Assembly: GCF_002127325.2 (NCBI RefSeq)
Contig: NC_035435.2
Location: 114,994,171-115,058,170 of the forward strand
DNA length: 64,000 bases
Direction: 5' to 3'
Source of the DNA: Helianthus annuus
Lineage: Eukaryota; Streptophyta; Magnoliopsida; Asterales; Asteraceae
Made by a program: the position numbers and the translations under genes
The notes under the pieces: generated by a model
The model's database searches: none
What the model was told of the DNA's origin: nothing
The model's input: only the letters and a program-made list of their open reading frames with translations
Shown here: positions 10,200 to 20,640 of the stretch, one piece after another
How the letters are laid out: each line of letters opens with the position of its first letter
Numbering within the stretch: the stretch's first letter is position 1

Positions 10200-12403
10200 T
10201 CAGATAGCAGAAGGCTTGGAGACACCAGAACCCTCAGCTTTGGACTTCTTGGCTTTCTTGGATTTCTTAACCTTTGCACCACCATCATCACCCACCGCTG
10301 AAGTTTCCAAGCCAACATCCTTCGAAGCATCCGGCACACTCGAGAGGGTATCATCACTATCTCCGGAATAAGATCTTTTCTTCGAAAGTGAGCCCAAGAC
10401 TTCATAACAAACCTTTTCATTAAGACCCTCCGGTTTCAAGTCCTGTAAAACAGACAAAGGCTTACCAAAGCAAGAAGAAACCTGATGAACATAAGGATAA
10501 GTTAGCCTCTCCATCTGTTCAACTGAGCTTTTGAAAACATCAGAAGCGTCGGGACGAAACAAGGGGGACTTTTCCAGAGAATGCCCAGCTTCATGCAACT
10601 TGTAACCAGCAATGAGACCTTGGTGTTTTCCCAAATTAAGCAACTTTGTATAAACATCACCAAGAGCGGAGTTAAATTCGGCAGAATGAAGCAGGTAGGT
10701 GACAACCTGTTGAAAGCCCTGCTCAATCAACCACTGGTTATCACTAGTTGCACGAGAAACCGAAGCCTTCAGGCTCTCCTTCTCTTCATCAAAGGCTTTC
10801 TGAGCAACGGATAAAGCCTCCCTGTCCGCCTTTAGCTTCAACCGATCAGCCTCAAAACTCTTCTTAAAATCGATCATCTCAATCTCATGCTGCTTTGACA
10901 AGCCTTCAACCTTCTTCGACCAAGCTTCCTCCTTCTCAGCAAAGCTGCTTATCTCCTTCTTCATCGCTGCCATCGAAGACTTCATCTTGTCTTTCTTCTT
11001 GGAAAACTCTTCATACTCTTGCATCCTCTGACGAAAACGGGCAACACCCTGAGGAAGCATGGCAGCAAGATTGCAAGTACTAAGAATCATACGAGACAAC
11101 ATCACATCATCATCCATTTCGGAGATAGTCTTGTGAACCGAAGGAGGAGCAATATGACTCAAGGCCTCTTCACAAACAGCAGCATCTTTAAAACTGTCGT
11201 CAACTTTCACCGACCAACATGGCACATAAACCGCATCCGGATCCAACCCTTCAACGTCCATGCTCGAAGAACCCTGAACAGGAGCAGCAACAACCTTCTT
11301 GGCCGAACCCTTTTTGCCATGAACAACTAACTTCTTCTCTCTTTCAGAACCCGCTTCAACACCTTGATCCCCAGACTCTTCGACATCATCACTCAACTCA
11401 CCGGTTCAGTAGAGGTGGATTGAGGAGCACCTTTCAAACGACGAGTAGATCGCCGGGTCGAAGCCTTCGGGATAAGAGGTTTAGAAAAACCCTTAACATT
11501 CGAAACACTAACATACCCAGTACCTTCAAACCTTTGTTCAACACCTTTAACCACAACATTCTCATCAGGGATAACAGGAACATCCCCAAAAACCACATCC
11601 GAAGTGTCATCACTTTTAATGAAATCCAAGGCAGACATAACTGCAAGCAACAAAACAGATAGAACATGAGACACAAATTAAGAAAAATACAAGAAAGGTG
11701 GAAAAGAAAATGCATACCCGTGCCATCTCTCATCAGAACCGGATCCCGATTAGCTTTTTCCCATAACTTACTAACCCCTAATAAAACTAGCAAATGCTCA
11801 GGAAAGGGACGAACCCTTGAAGGGCATTCACGGATGGCTTTCAAAAAAGCATCATTCAAATCAGATATAAGGGGTTCCGGTTCATTGAGAACAGCATCCG
11901 GGTGCCTCCACACCATTTTAAAAGGAACAATAGTATCGGAAACCTAGAAAAAAACGATTCTTCCAAGTCCCAAGTGTTGTAACCATGGATGAAATAAGGC
12001 CGGAATCAACCTTGGATGCTTCAAAAGTAAACCAATCGCCATTTTTGGCCAAACGGAAAAAACGGCGAAAAAGCAATAACGAAGGATCATATCCGAGGGC
12101 ACGGCACAAAACCTCAAAATGCAAAACCCTAGCCATGCCCTTCGGATGAATCTGACCGAAGGAAACTCGGTAATACTCCAACAAGTTCAACACAAACAAG
12201 GAAAACGGATAACGAAGGTTTGAAAACTCGAAATGACGACAATAAAGAGCGACAAAACCAGCCGGACATTTGTCAATCGAGGCATCACACGCAGGGGCAG
12301 TAGGTTTAAACTTAGTTCCAATACCATATTCCATACAAAACAACTCTACTTCCTCTTGGGTTAATCGGGAAAAGGATTTTGCTAAATCCTTAAGGGCACC
12401 CAT
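10200..12403 (-). pseudogene. Antisense accessory gene of the Tat element (putative gypsy-type transposon / Transposase_28-like)
   Basis: A gene opposite to gag-pol lies between pol and the 3' LTR. The likely start is ATG at 12403 (MGALKDLAKSF). The N-terminal domain (SRLTQEEVELFCMEYGI, then FEFSNLRYPFSLFVLNLLEYY, then LHFEVLCRALGYDP) matches from memory the Pfam family called putative gypsy-type transposon (PF04195). A GT-AG intron is visible at about 11719-11639 (donor gtatgc, acceptor ttgcttgcag). Downstream is a long Lys/Glu-rich coiled coil (about 10760-11030) and a very basic tail (KKSKKAKKSK), which suggests a nuclear protein. Two single-base frame breaks occur, near 11943 (after KNRFF) and near 11398 (after STEPV). 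Antisense extra ORFs are known in Tat relatives, and their role is unsettled. No catalytic motif was seen. Confidence 0.75.
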
Positions 12404-12765
12404 TTTTTGCAAAGAAAATATGAAAAGCGTAATAAAACAAAGAGAACCGGTACTAACCTTGAAGAAAAGGGGAAGGAGTTGCAGAAAAAACTTGATGGAA
12501 TAATGAAAAAGCAAATGAGAAAATATAAGGTAATAAGTTAATATAGGGGCAATAATGTAAAACAATGCACCCTGCAAAACCGCCACCCTACGAACTGCTA
12601 CACATCAATCAAATCAACTGTCAGATATTCAAAATTCAAACATTAACTGTCGACAACACTCCAAGCCTTCAAGCGTTGAACCCTTGAAACCTTCAGGGAA
12701 TAAAATAAATGCTTAAAAAGTCAGAAGTCTTTGAGCTACTCCCAAAAACCTCTGACTTAGGGGGC

Positions 12766-13385
12766 TGATGACGGGGGTAGCCCGAGACCAAATAAAATGA
12801 CCAAGTATGTAAACGCCCAAAAGGTTAAAAGGTTCAATGGTTGAAAAAGCTGAGGAGATGGAGTAAAGTAACACGGGAACAGTGAACAAGTCACATCCCC
12901 AAACAGTCTCACCAACCACAGCCGTAAAAGCAATGCAGGTCCACAGAATACGTGCTATTACCCAGGGGTCAAAAGGCTTCAACCCCCGAAAGGGTAAGCC
13001 CCTCACTACAAGCCGGTTCACTAGTCAAATGAATACTTCTTTGGGAGATGTCCTCTCCTATATAAGTGACACTTCATTTATCAAAGGGACATTCCAGATC
13101 AGATTTGCTTCCTCAAACTCTGGTCCTTCACATCGTACACTTACTTCACGCAAGTGTCTCTCACTCACATTCACATTACACTTATTCTTTTTGTTCCTCA
13201 ATCCTTTTCTGAACAATACTTCAGAATTGGATCTTCAAACAAGAAATATAAACTAGTGAACCTCCTTCCACGTCTTGCAAACGTGGCGGGACCCCACGAC
13301 CTGCGTTAGGCAAGGTTAAACCCTTTAACCCTTCTGCCTAACCGCACTTGCTACTATCTTTGGTCTAATATTTGTTGTCTCAACA
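12766..13385 (+). repeat. 3' LTR of the Tat-type element
   Basis: 620 bp, preceded by a purine-rich tract at about 12757-12765, and followed by the target duplication ggtat at 13386-13390. Confidence 0.95.
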
Positions 13386-13390
13386 GGTAT

Positions 13391-14904
13391 GATAAGTCAA
13401 AGATTTAAAATCAAGAACAGAATTGAAACCCACCTGCTTGATTCGACCAAGAATCTCCTCCCAAAATCAACCATGAACTTCAAGAACCTAACAAATTTTC
13501 AATCAGCCATATAAAGAACTTGTAATATTGTTCGAAAACATAATTAAACAAAAATAAACCCTTATTAACTAACATAAATAACCTAATAGAGATCTATAGA
13601 TTAGTTGTAATCTGTATCACTGACCTTTGATTGAATTAGACTAACAAAATCTAAGAATAACACCTTCCTCATTCCATGTATCATCGTTGCCAACTGAAAA
13701 TTTCTTCTTCGAATTGTCATTGCCATCAAAACTCTAAGTCAATCGGACATGATTCAAATCCATTCATGATCGATCGGTTGGTAGTATAGGGTTTTGTATT
13801 GGGAAAGAAAGGAAGGAGTGAATTGTAAACGCAAGAATGACTTGATGGATAATCGGGTCGCTTTAATTTAGCCCATTGTTCAGTGTCTTACAAATTCAGG
13901 TTATTGGGCAATAAAGCAGGAAAAAACAATATTTGATGCCCTATTCAGCCAAGGTAGCTACTAAGAAGTTTACCCCCTTCACAATTTGCTAGGCTTCCCC
14001 TCTTTAGGCTACACTACCAATAACCAACCCAAGAGTTTATCAGTGATACTTGACAAATAAAGTAATTAACGAAAGGGAAGCAGATGTTGTAAACAACAAA
14101 CTCGAAAAATACTTGTAACACAACCAAAAACATGAATAACAAACTCACTAAATTTACCTCCGAATAGTCACCACGCGATTGATCTCTGAACGAATAGAAA
14201 TTTATTCAAAATCCAACTGCTCGTCTTCATTTGCGATTATGTCAGAACCGACATCGTAATCATCAAATGGTTATTATCATCGTCTCATACAAAGGCCAAA
14301 ACACGATTCGGAGAAAAGTAAACTGAATGAAAAAAAAAACAAACATCATTGAATCTATAAATAAAGTCACTAAACATGAAAAAACCTTAATCGATGAACA
14401 AATTAATGGTTACCATTATTTTGGTTAGGGTTTTTCTTTTAAGTCAAGAATCTCAACAATAAACATACCTTGATAGCGTAGCAGGGAAGAAGACTGGAGA
14501 TAGAGATGATCCAGAAGATGCATCGATTTCCCGTGTTCATGTTATAGTTCGAGATTAGGGTTTTGATTGGAATAGGGGAAACGCAATAAGTTCATTAAGT
14601 TGTACGCATCATCTATTGGAGTATTTGGGTCGGATATTTAGGATTAGATGAGCACCGCGTGTTGACCCATATTATAATGTGGGCATTGAGCGGGGAAAAA
14701 AAGCTAAGGTGGCCTGATTGAGTGACACGTGTCCAAAAACAGGTTTCTTTTATTATAGTAGTAAGATTAGATAAACACATCTTTTCGAGAAAACCATTGT
14801 ATTTGGCATGTGGTGTGGTCTCTCATTGATTAGGTAAGCCTTGATGGGAGCTTTATATATTTTGGTGTAAAATTGATCTCACCATTAAAAACATATGTAT
14901 TATT
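13391..14904. other. Intergenic sequence with a possible minus-strand first exon
   Basis: No complete gene was found. On the minus strand an ATG near 14540 opens a 24-codon hydrophobic stretch (CIFWIISISSLLPCYAIK) that ends in a good donor (gtatgt), preceded by UTR-like aaaccctaat sequence. A terminal-exon-like DYDVGSD...LDFE stop occurs near 14240-14190. These could be remnants of a small membrane protein gene, but I could not join them in one frame. Confidence 0.25.
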
Positions 14905-15818
14905 GGGCGTTTGGTTCGCGGAATGATTTGGAATTGGAATTGGAATTTGTATAGGAATTAGAATTTGAAGGAATTGGATTTGGAATTTATTCATTCCAAT
15001 TGGAATTGGAAATTGTTGGAATTGAAATCTCAATTCCAATTTTGATGTGTTTGGTTGTCAAATGAATTGAAATCCATCACCCCGGCACTCACCACCCCCG
15101 GTTCGGGTCGGAACGGTTCGCGTCGAAACGATTCGGGTAGAAACGGTACGGGTCGAAAAGGTTCGCGTCTAAACAGTTTAGGTCGAAATAATTTGCGTCG
15201 AAACAATTTGGGTAGAAACGGTACAGGCGAAACGGTTCGAGTCAAAATGGTTCGGATTGAAACGGCACGGGTCGAACAATTCACATCGAACGGTACGGGT
15301 CAAAACGGTTCGGGTCAAAACGGTTTGGGTTGAAACGGTTCGAGACGAAACGGTACGGGTCGAAACGGTGCGGGTCGAAACGGTACAGGTAGAAACGATT
15401 CGAGTCGAAACGGTACAGGTCGAAACGGTTCGAGTCGAAACAGTACAGGTCGAAACGGTTCGGGTTCAATGAAATGGTTCGAGTCAAAATAGTACGGGTT
15501 GTAACGGTACGGATCGAAACGGCTCGGATCGTAACGGTACAGGTCGAAACCATTCGGGTCGAAACAGTCGAAGATTCCAATGAATTTACTTTAATTCCTT
15601 CACATATAGGATGAATTTTGATATCCTTAGGTTAAAGGAATTTGAAGGAATTCATGTCAAATTCCAATTCCAATTCCAATTCCATTGTGAACCAAACACA
15701 TAAAAAATTGGAATTGAGATTCCAATTACATCAAATTCTATGAACCAAACATCTAAAGAAATGGAATTCAGATTCCAATTCCCTTAAATTCCATTGCATT
15801 CTTGTGAACCAAACGCCC
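14905..15818. mobile_element. Tourist/Harbinger-like MITE, copy 1, with internal minisatellite
   Basis: The left end GGGCGTTTGGTTCGCGG is mirrored by GAACCAAACGCCC at 15806-15818. Inside the ends lie AT-rich runs of ttggaattgg type and their complement, then a CpG-rich minisatellite. The right border could extend to about 15832. The TSD is less clear than in copy 2. Confidence 0.7.
15105..15573. repeat. CpG-rich 15-bp minisatellite array
   Basis: About 30 variant copies of a 15-mer, GGTCGAAACGGTTCG, alternating with GGTCGAAACGGTACG. Open frames with ETVRV-like repeats on both strands are by-products of the 15-bp periodicity and are not treated as genes. Confidence 0.9.
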
Positions 15819-15835
15819 ACCAAACGCACCCTTAA

Positions 15836-16747
15836 GGGGGCGTTTGGTTCGCGGAATGATTTGGAATTGGAATTTGTATAAGAATTAGAATTTGAAGGAA
15901 TTGGATTTGGAATTTAAACATTCCACTTGGAATTGGAAATTGTTGGAATTGGAATCTCGATTCCATTTTTGTTGTGTTTGGTTGTCAAATGAATTGGAAT
16001 CCATCACCCCGGCACCCACAACCACCAGTTCGGGTCGAAACGGTTCGTGTCGAAGCGGTTCGATTCGAAACGGAACTGGTCGAAACGGTTCGCGTCGAAA
16101 TGGTACGGGTCGAAACGGTTTGGGTCGAAATGGTTCGCGTCGAAACGGTACGGGTTGTTTTGTTTGGTTGTCAAAAGAATTGGAATCCATCACCCAGGCG
16201 CCCACAATCACCAGTTCAGGTCGAAACGGTTCGTGTCGAAACGGTACTGGTCGAAACGGTTTGCGTCGAAACGGTTCGATTCGAAACGGTACGGGTCGAA
16301 ACAGTACGCGTCGAAACGGTACACGTCAAAACGGTTCGCGTCGAAACGGTACACGTCGAAATGGTACGGGTCGAAACCATTCGCGACGAAACGGTGCAGG
16401 TCAAAACCGTTCGCGTCGAAACTGTACGGGTCGAAACGGTTCGGATCGAAACGGTACGGGTCGAAACAGTTCGGATCGAAACCAGTATGGGTCGAAACGC
16501 TTCGGATCGAAACGGTACGAGTTGAAACGGTGCGGGTCGAAACGGTCGAAGATTCCAATGAATTTACTTAAATTCCTGAAGGAATTCATGCCTAATTCCA
16601 ATTCCAATTCCATTGTCAACAAACACATTAAGATTGGAATTGGGATTCCAATTCTATCAAATTTTGTGAACCAAACATCTTAAGAGATCGGAATTCAAAA
16701 TCTAATTCCCTTAAATTCCATTAAATTCTTGCGAACCAAATGCCCCC
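15836..16747. mobile_element. Tourist/Harbinger-like MITE, copy 2, with internal minisatellites
   Basis: Terminal inverted repeats are GGGGGCGTTTGGTTCGC on the left and GCGAACCAAATGCCCCC on the right, with one mismatch. They are flanked by TAA (15833-15835 and 16748-16750), the 3-bp duplication typical of PIF/Harbinger Tourist MITEs. The element is 912 bp, long for a MITE, because it carries two minisatellite arrays. An internal segment (tttggttgtcaaa...gaattggaatccatcacc) occurs twice, near 15976 and 16159, so the interior has been duplicated. Confidence 0.85.
16027..16550. repeat. Two CpG-rich 15-bp minisatellite arrays
   Basis: The same GGTCGAAACGGTWCG unit as in copy 1. The array is split at about 16156-16213 by a second copy of the flanking MITE sequence. 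Confidence 0.88.
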
Positions 16748-16966
16748 TAATAATATAAAAAAATGTACTGTGATTAATTTGTAAAGATGTGAATAAAATT
16801 GGAATTAAAAAGAGAAAATTTTGACATATTTACTATGTTTTGAATCTTATGTAAACGTGTTATGGTGTTTTATGTTTTGAACATGGTGTTTTATAATTTC
16901 TAATCTTCTTACATTTTTTTAAAAAAAAGCTTTTTTTTACATTGTGTTTTTATACATATAGTTATT

Positions 16967-17178
16967 GGGTAAGGGTTCTAGAGTGAACACTAGTGTATTT
17001 GTAAACTGAGTGAACAAATACTGATCATTGATTTACATCATTAAATCGTAAAATACACTAGTGTATTTTCATCATCAAATCCTGACCATTGATTTACACT
17101 TGTGTATTGATAATCAAAAGCTATGATTAGTTCACTAGTGCTCATAATTAAAGGGGTTATTCACAAAGAACCTAACCC
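16967..17178. mobile_element. MITE with 10-bp target duplication (Mutator-like)
   Basis: 212 bp element with imperfect inverted ends (GGGTAAGGGTTCTAGAGTGAA on the left; TTCACAAAGAACCTAACCC on the right). The 10-mer tatagttatt flanks both sides (16957-16966 and 17179-17188). TSDs of 9-10 bp point to Mutator-like transposition. It has no coding capacity. Confidence 0.8.
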
Positions 17179-17188
17179 TATAGTTATT

Positions 17189-18019
17189 ATCTTTAGAGAT
17201 AATTAGTATAGCTAGTTTGTTATCTCATAGTTATCTTTTATTGTAATTTCTCTAGGTAAAGAGATTTTAATGTTGTTTAACACTTGTTAATTTTTCATGG
17301 TATCACACCATCACACATCTTTAACCTCAAATATATTTGTTTACCCCAACTTTTCAATTAAATAATGACAACTTGAGAAGTACTCTCATGAAAGCATTAA
17401 CTGGTGTACTACAAAACAAAGAGGTTCATAAGAGCACCCGGGGCGGTGCGTTAAACTATCACGGCCACCAACAATAACGCGTTATATCCCACCCCGCCTC
17501 CAAACGTCCACACGTTATATTTCCACGAAATCAATAACCGTTATTTTCATCACGCGTTGAAAATTTTGAATGCTGCGAGTTGACTGGATAAGGCTCTGAT
17601 TTGCATGTATTTGGATAAGGCTTGCATGTATTTGGATCATGTATTTGGATAACACGTGTACATTCACTTGAATATGTATTTGATAAAATTACCATGGTGA
17701 CCACCCCCACTACATTTCTATCACTAGTAATAGAATATTAGGTGATGACATGGCATGAGTTGATTGGATATTGAGAGTAATAGAAATCTATCACCAGTGA
17801 CCACCCCCTCCCCCCTGAGTGATGATACTTATCTTTAAACAAAACATAATAGCTAAAAATACATAATATACATTATTGGATCTTTATGCTTAAGACACAA
17901 CATACAACAACGTTGTTATTGAAATATGATCCCAAATGGCCACGGTAAGCAATTATTGCAAGTACGTGCTTAAACTCAATTTTAATGCGTACAATCTGGA
18001 TAAATGTCAAGCATATTAT
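17189..18019. other. Intergenic sequence, no gene seen
   Basis: AT-rich sequence with a GC-richer block at 17430-17520 and a repeated agtaatagaa motif at 17730-17790. It may hold further degraded MITEs, but I could not define ends. Confidence 0.4.
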
Positions 18020-18146
18020 TATTTAATGGTATATAATATGAAACGAATTATTACAAAATATGTTTTATGGAGTAACATAAAACCTATTTAATGGTATATA
18101 ATATGAAATGAGTTATTACATAATATGTATGGAGTGACATAAACCA
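18020..18146. repeat. 65-bp tandem duplication
   Basis: Two diverged copies of an AT-rich unit beginning tatttaatggtatataatatg lie at 18020-18084 and 18085-18146. Confidence 0.75.
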
Positions 18147-18321
18147 ATAAAATGAAGATATATAAATCTTTATTCATATCTATGATTCATTGCAAGTAAA
18201 GTATAACTAGTGAAAATGCTTGACGAGCCCATTTAGTTCTAACTTTGTGGGCTGCAAGTTTAACGGGCTCACTTAGTTTTTCAAAAATTTTGAATTGATT
18301 TCAGCCCAAAATTAAGTATAA

Positions 18322-18647
18322 GACCACACGGAGTGGTTGGTCACCGGTGATACGGAAGCTCCTCCACGTCCGTAACACCACCCCGTGGGGTGGTGTGGAG
18401 GTGGCGTGGTGATGGAGCGGTAGAGATCTCACTGGCGTGGAGGGCAAATGGTGTGGTGGCGTGGGGGCGTTTCATTGTTGGGTGGATTTTGGTTAGCTTT
18501 GATTAATTCTTGTTTGATTTTTTTTTTATAAAACGCTACTTTCACGCCCTCCCATCCCATGCTTTTTTTTTACCATGCCCCCTTATTGACGTGGCTGCCG
18601 TGTAACGCTTAATGCGCCCCTTTCATACCTATCCACTCAGTATAGTC
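18322..18647. mobile_element. Tourist-like MITE family M1, copy A
   Basis: The ends GACCACACGGAGTGG and CCACTCAGTATAGTC form an imperfect inverted pair. They are flanked by TAA at 18319-18321 and 18648-18650. It is homologous to 44020-44317, and both are GC-rich with a hairpin of cacc and ggtg runs. It ends about 375 bp upstream of the protease ATG. Confidence 0.85.
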
Positions 18648-18941
18648 TAAGAACAGGTCTCTTATCTATTTTTGATTTCCACATCACCCTACAATTTAAT
18701 AATTAGTTTCATAACCAGAGTAATTGGGCGATTTTTGGCAATATATTGCAATGAAAGAATAGTCATCATATGAACGTTAAATAAACCTTATTATCATAAC
18801 AAGAAGGAAGAAAAAACAAATTATGGTTCAGATTTTTTTTTTTTTTTGGACAGAACGTAGCATTTCATTAGATATTGCCCTGCCATGCCAATCACGTAGT
18901 GAGCTACTTCCTTAGTCATATATATATAATATGTCCATCCT

Positions 18942-18950
18942 CTATATATA
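18942..18950 (+). promoter_or_regulatory. TATA box of the cysteine protease gene
   Basis: ctatatata lies about 75 bp upstream of the ATG at 19023. It is the best core promoter match, and transcription would start near 18975. Confidence 0.6.
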
Positions 18951-19022
18951 GACCACATTCCAAGCTTAGAGAGCACCTCAACATCTACCAACTTATCAAC
19001 AATCTTAATCCTTTATAACGTC

Positions 19023-20150
19023 ATGGGTCGGTTGTCGTTCAATACATCAATCGTCCTAGCAGCACTGCTTGTTTTTGGGATGTGGGCATGCGAAGTCACA
19101 TCCCGAACTCTAAACGAAGAGAACATGATACAAAGGCACGAACAATGGATGGCACGCTACGGGCGTGCATATAAAGATGGTTTGGAGAAAGAAACACGTT
19201 TCAAGATATTCAAGAACAATGTGGCCTACATAGAAGCATTCAACAATGCTGGCAACCGCGCCTATAAGCTTAGTGTTAATGAGTTTGCGGACCAAACAAA
19301 TGAAGAGTTTAAGGCCACTCGTAACGGGTTCAAGTTCCCATCCACACCAAGATCTGGTCAAACCACGCCCTTCAGGTATGAAAATGTGACTGCGGTTCCA
19401 TCTAGCATTGATTGGAGGAAGAAAGGAGCCGTTACCCCGATCAAGGATCAAGGCCAATGCGGTAAGCACATCATGGTTCCCAAATAAGAAACACTTCTTT
19501 TTTTTTTCTATGGTTTATATATATTTTTTTAAATATTATTTGTTTAAAAATCAATAGGAAGCTGTTGGGCGTTTTCGACAATCGCTGCTACCGAAGGAAT
19601 CACAGGAATCACCACGGGAAAACTGATTTCACTCTCTGAGCAAGAACTTGTGGACTGTGACAGGAGTGGTGAAGACCAAGGGTGTGAAGGCGGATACATG
19701 GATGATGGGTTTGATTTTATAGTAAAAAACAAAGGGATAAACACAGAGGCTGCATATCCTTACGAAGCAGCGGATGGAACTTGCAATGCAAAGAAAGAAG
19801 GTGTTGCTGCAGCCAAGATCACGGGACATGAGGATGTACCTGCCAACAGCGAGGCGGCACTGTTGAAGGCTGTGGCTATGCAGCCTGTCTCTGTTGCCAT
19901 TGACGCGGGGGAGGCTGACTTCCAGTTTTACTCGAGTGGTGTTTTCAATGGAACTTGTGGTACTGAACTGGACCATGGGGTTACAGCAGTTGGGTATGGA
20001 ATCAGCGATGATGGCATCAAGTACTGGCTCGTGAAGAACTCATGGGGCACGGTTTGGGGTGAAGAAGGATACATTAGGATGCAGAGAGATGTTGAAGCTA
20101 AAGAAGGGTTATGTGGAATTGCTATGATGGCTTCTTATCCAACTGCTTGA
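19023..20150 (+). CDS. Papain-like cysteine protease, SAG39-type, one intron
   Basis: Exons 19023-19461 and 19558-20150 join across a 96-bp GT-AG intron and encode 343 residues, the usual size for this family. The product is a secreted or vacuolar C1A endopeptidase. In order: a signal peptide (hydrophobic [10 protein letters not shown]), an I29 inhibitor prodomain with the ERFNIN-type pattern ([10 protein letters not shown]), and the mature enzyme from about [13 protein letters not shown]. The active-site Cys lies in QCGSCWAF (the splice falls within the Gly codon before SCW), the His in [11 protein letters not shown], and the Asn in NSWG. No granulin tail or KDEL signal is present, so it resembles senescence-associated SAG39/SAG12-like proteases, not KDEL vignains. 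All key residues are intact and no frame lesions were seen. A MITE sits in its upstream region. Confidence 0.95.
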
Positions 20151-20640
20151 TACACACTTATATATATATATACCCAAAACTAGCACATTGATGTTAAATA
20201 TGCTTCCAATTGTGTCATTAAATGTTGGGGACTGTTTGTAAAACTCGGTGTACATGTATGTAAATAGAAGGGTTATGTGGAAACTTGGTGTACAGTCATT
20301 AAAGAAGGGTTATGTGGAATTTGATGTATTTTATAGAAAATGTTTACATGTATTGACAACCCAACCGAAAACAAAGGAGGCAAAATGTATTTTATAGAAA
20401 ATGTTTACATGTATTAACAACCTAACCGAAAATAAAGGAGGCAAAATGTATGTTCTAGCGTATCATTTTCGTTTTCTATTAGCAAGCATGCAGCCAACAC
20501 ATAAAAGTCGTATGTACTAAATCTATAAAGCAAGGAAAATTTTGGCACTTAGAGATGTTTGGTTTGTATTTTATTTCACAAAACTATAGTAAGCAACAGT
20601 TTGGCACCAGAGTCGGTAACTGGAGAGCAACACCTATTTC
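20151..20640. other. Protease 3' flank with local duplications
   Basis: The end of the coding sequence contains gaagggttatgtgga, and the same 15-mer recurs near 20267 and 20303 in the 3' flank. A 61-bp tandem repeat follows. The flank separates two convergent genes (protease plus, KH gene minus). Confidence 0.6.
20326..20447. repeat. 61-bp tandem repeat, two copies
   Basis: Units 20326-20386 and 20387-20447 begin gtattttatagaaaatgttt and end ggaggcaaaat, with about four differences. Confidence 0.85.

Larger units (their letters stand above)
3003..13385 (+). mobile_element. Full-length Ty3/gypsy Tat-lineage LTR retrotransposon
   Basis: The element starts TGATGACGGG and ends TCTCAACA, and is flanked by the 5-bp duplication ggtat (2998-3002 and 13386-13390). 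LTRs are 619 and 620 bp and differ at about ten substitutions plus one indel by eye, so insertion was fairly recent. A primer-binding-like tggcgcccaccgtgggg starts at 3625, and a purine run (ttaggggg) precedes the 3' LTR. Internal order is gag, PR, RT, RNase H, a second archaeal-type RNase H, integrase, then about 950 bp of AT-rich spacer, then an antisense accessory gene. Dual RNase H plus a 3' antisense ORF fits the Tat group (Retand/Grande/Ogre relatives). Nonsense codons in gag-PR mean this copy is probably not autonomous. Confidence 0.95.

Noticed and set aside
2754..13475. Joining the exon-like blocks 2864-2754 and about 13473-13430 across the Tat element as one host gene
   Set aside because: The phases do not match (a stop follows the junction), so a split gene could not be supported.
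15257..16683. Open frames with repeated ETVRV, RNGTG or SKRFGSKR motifs on both strands
   Set aside because: They come from the 15-bp minisatellite, which stays open in several frames; there is no gene structure.
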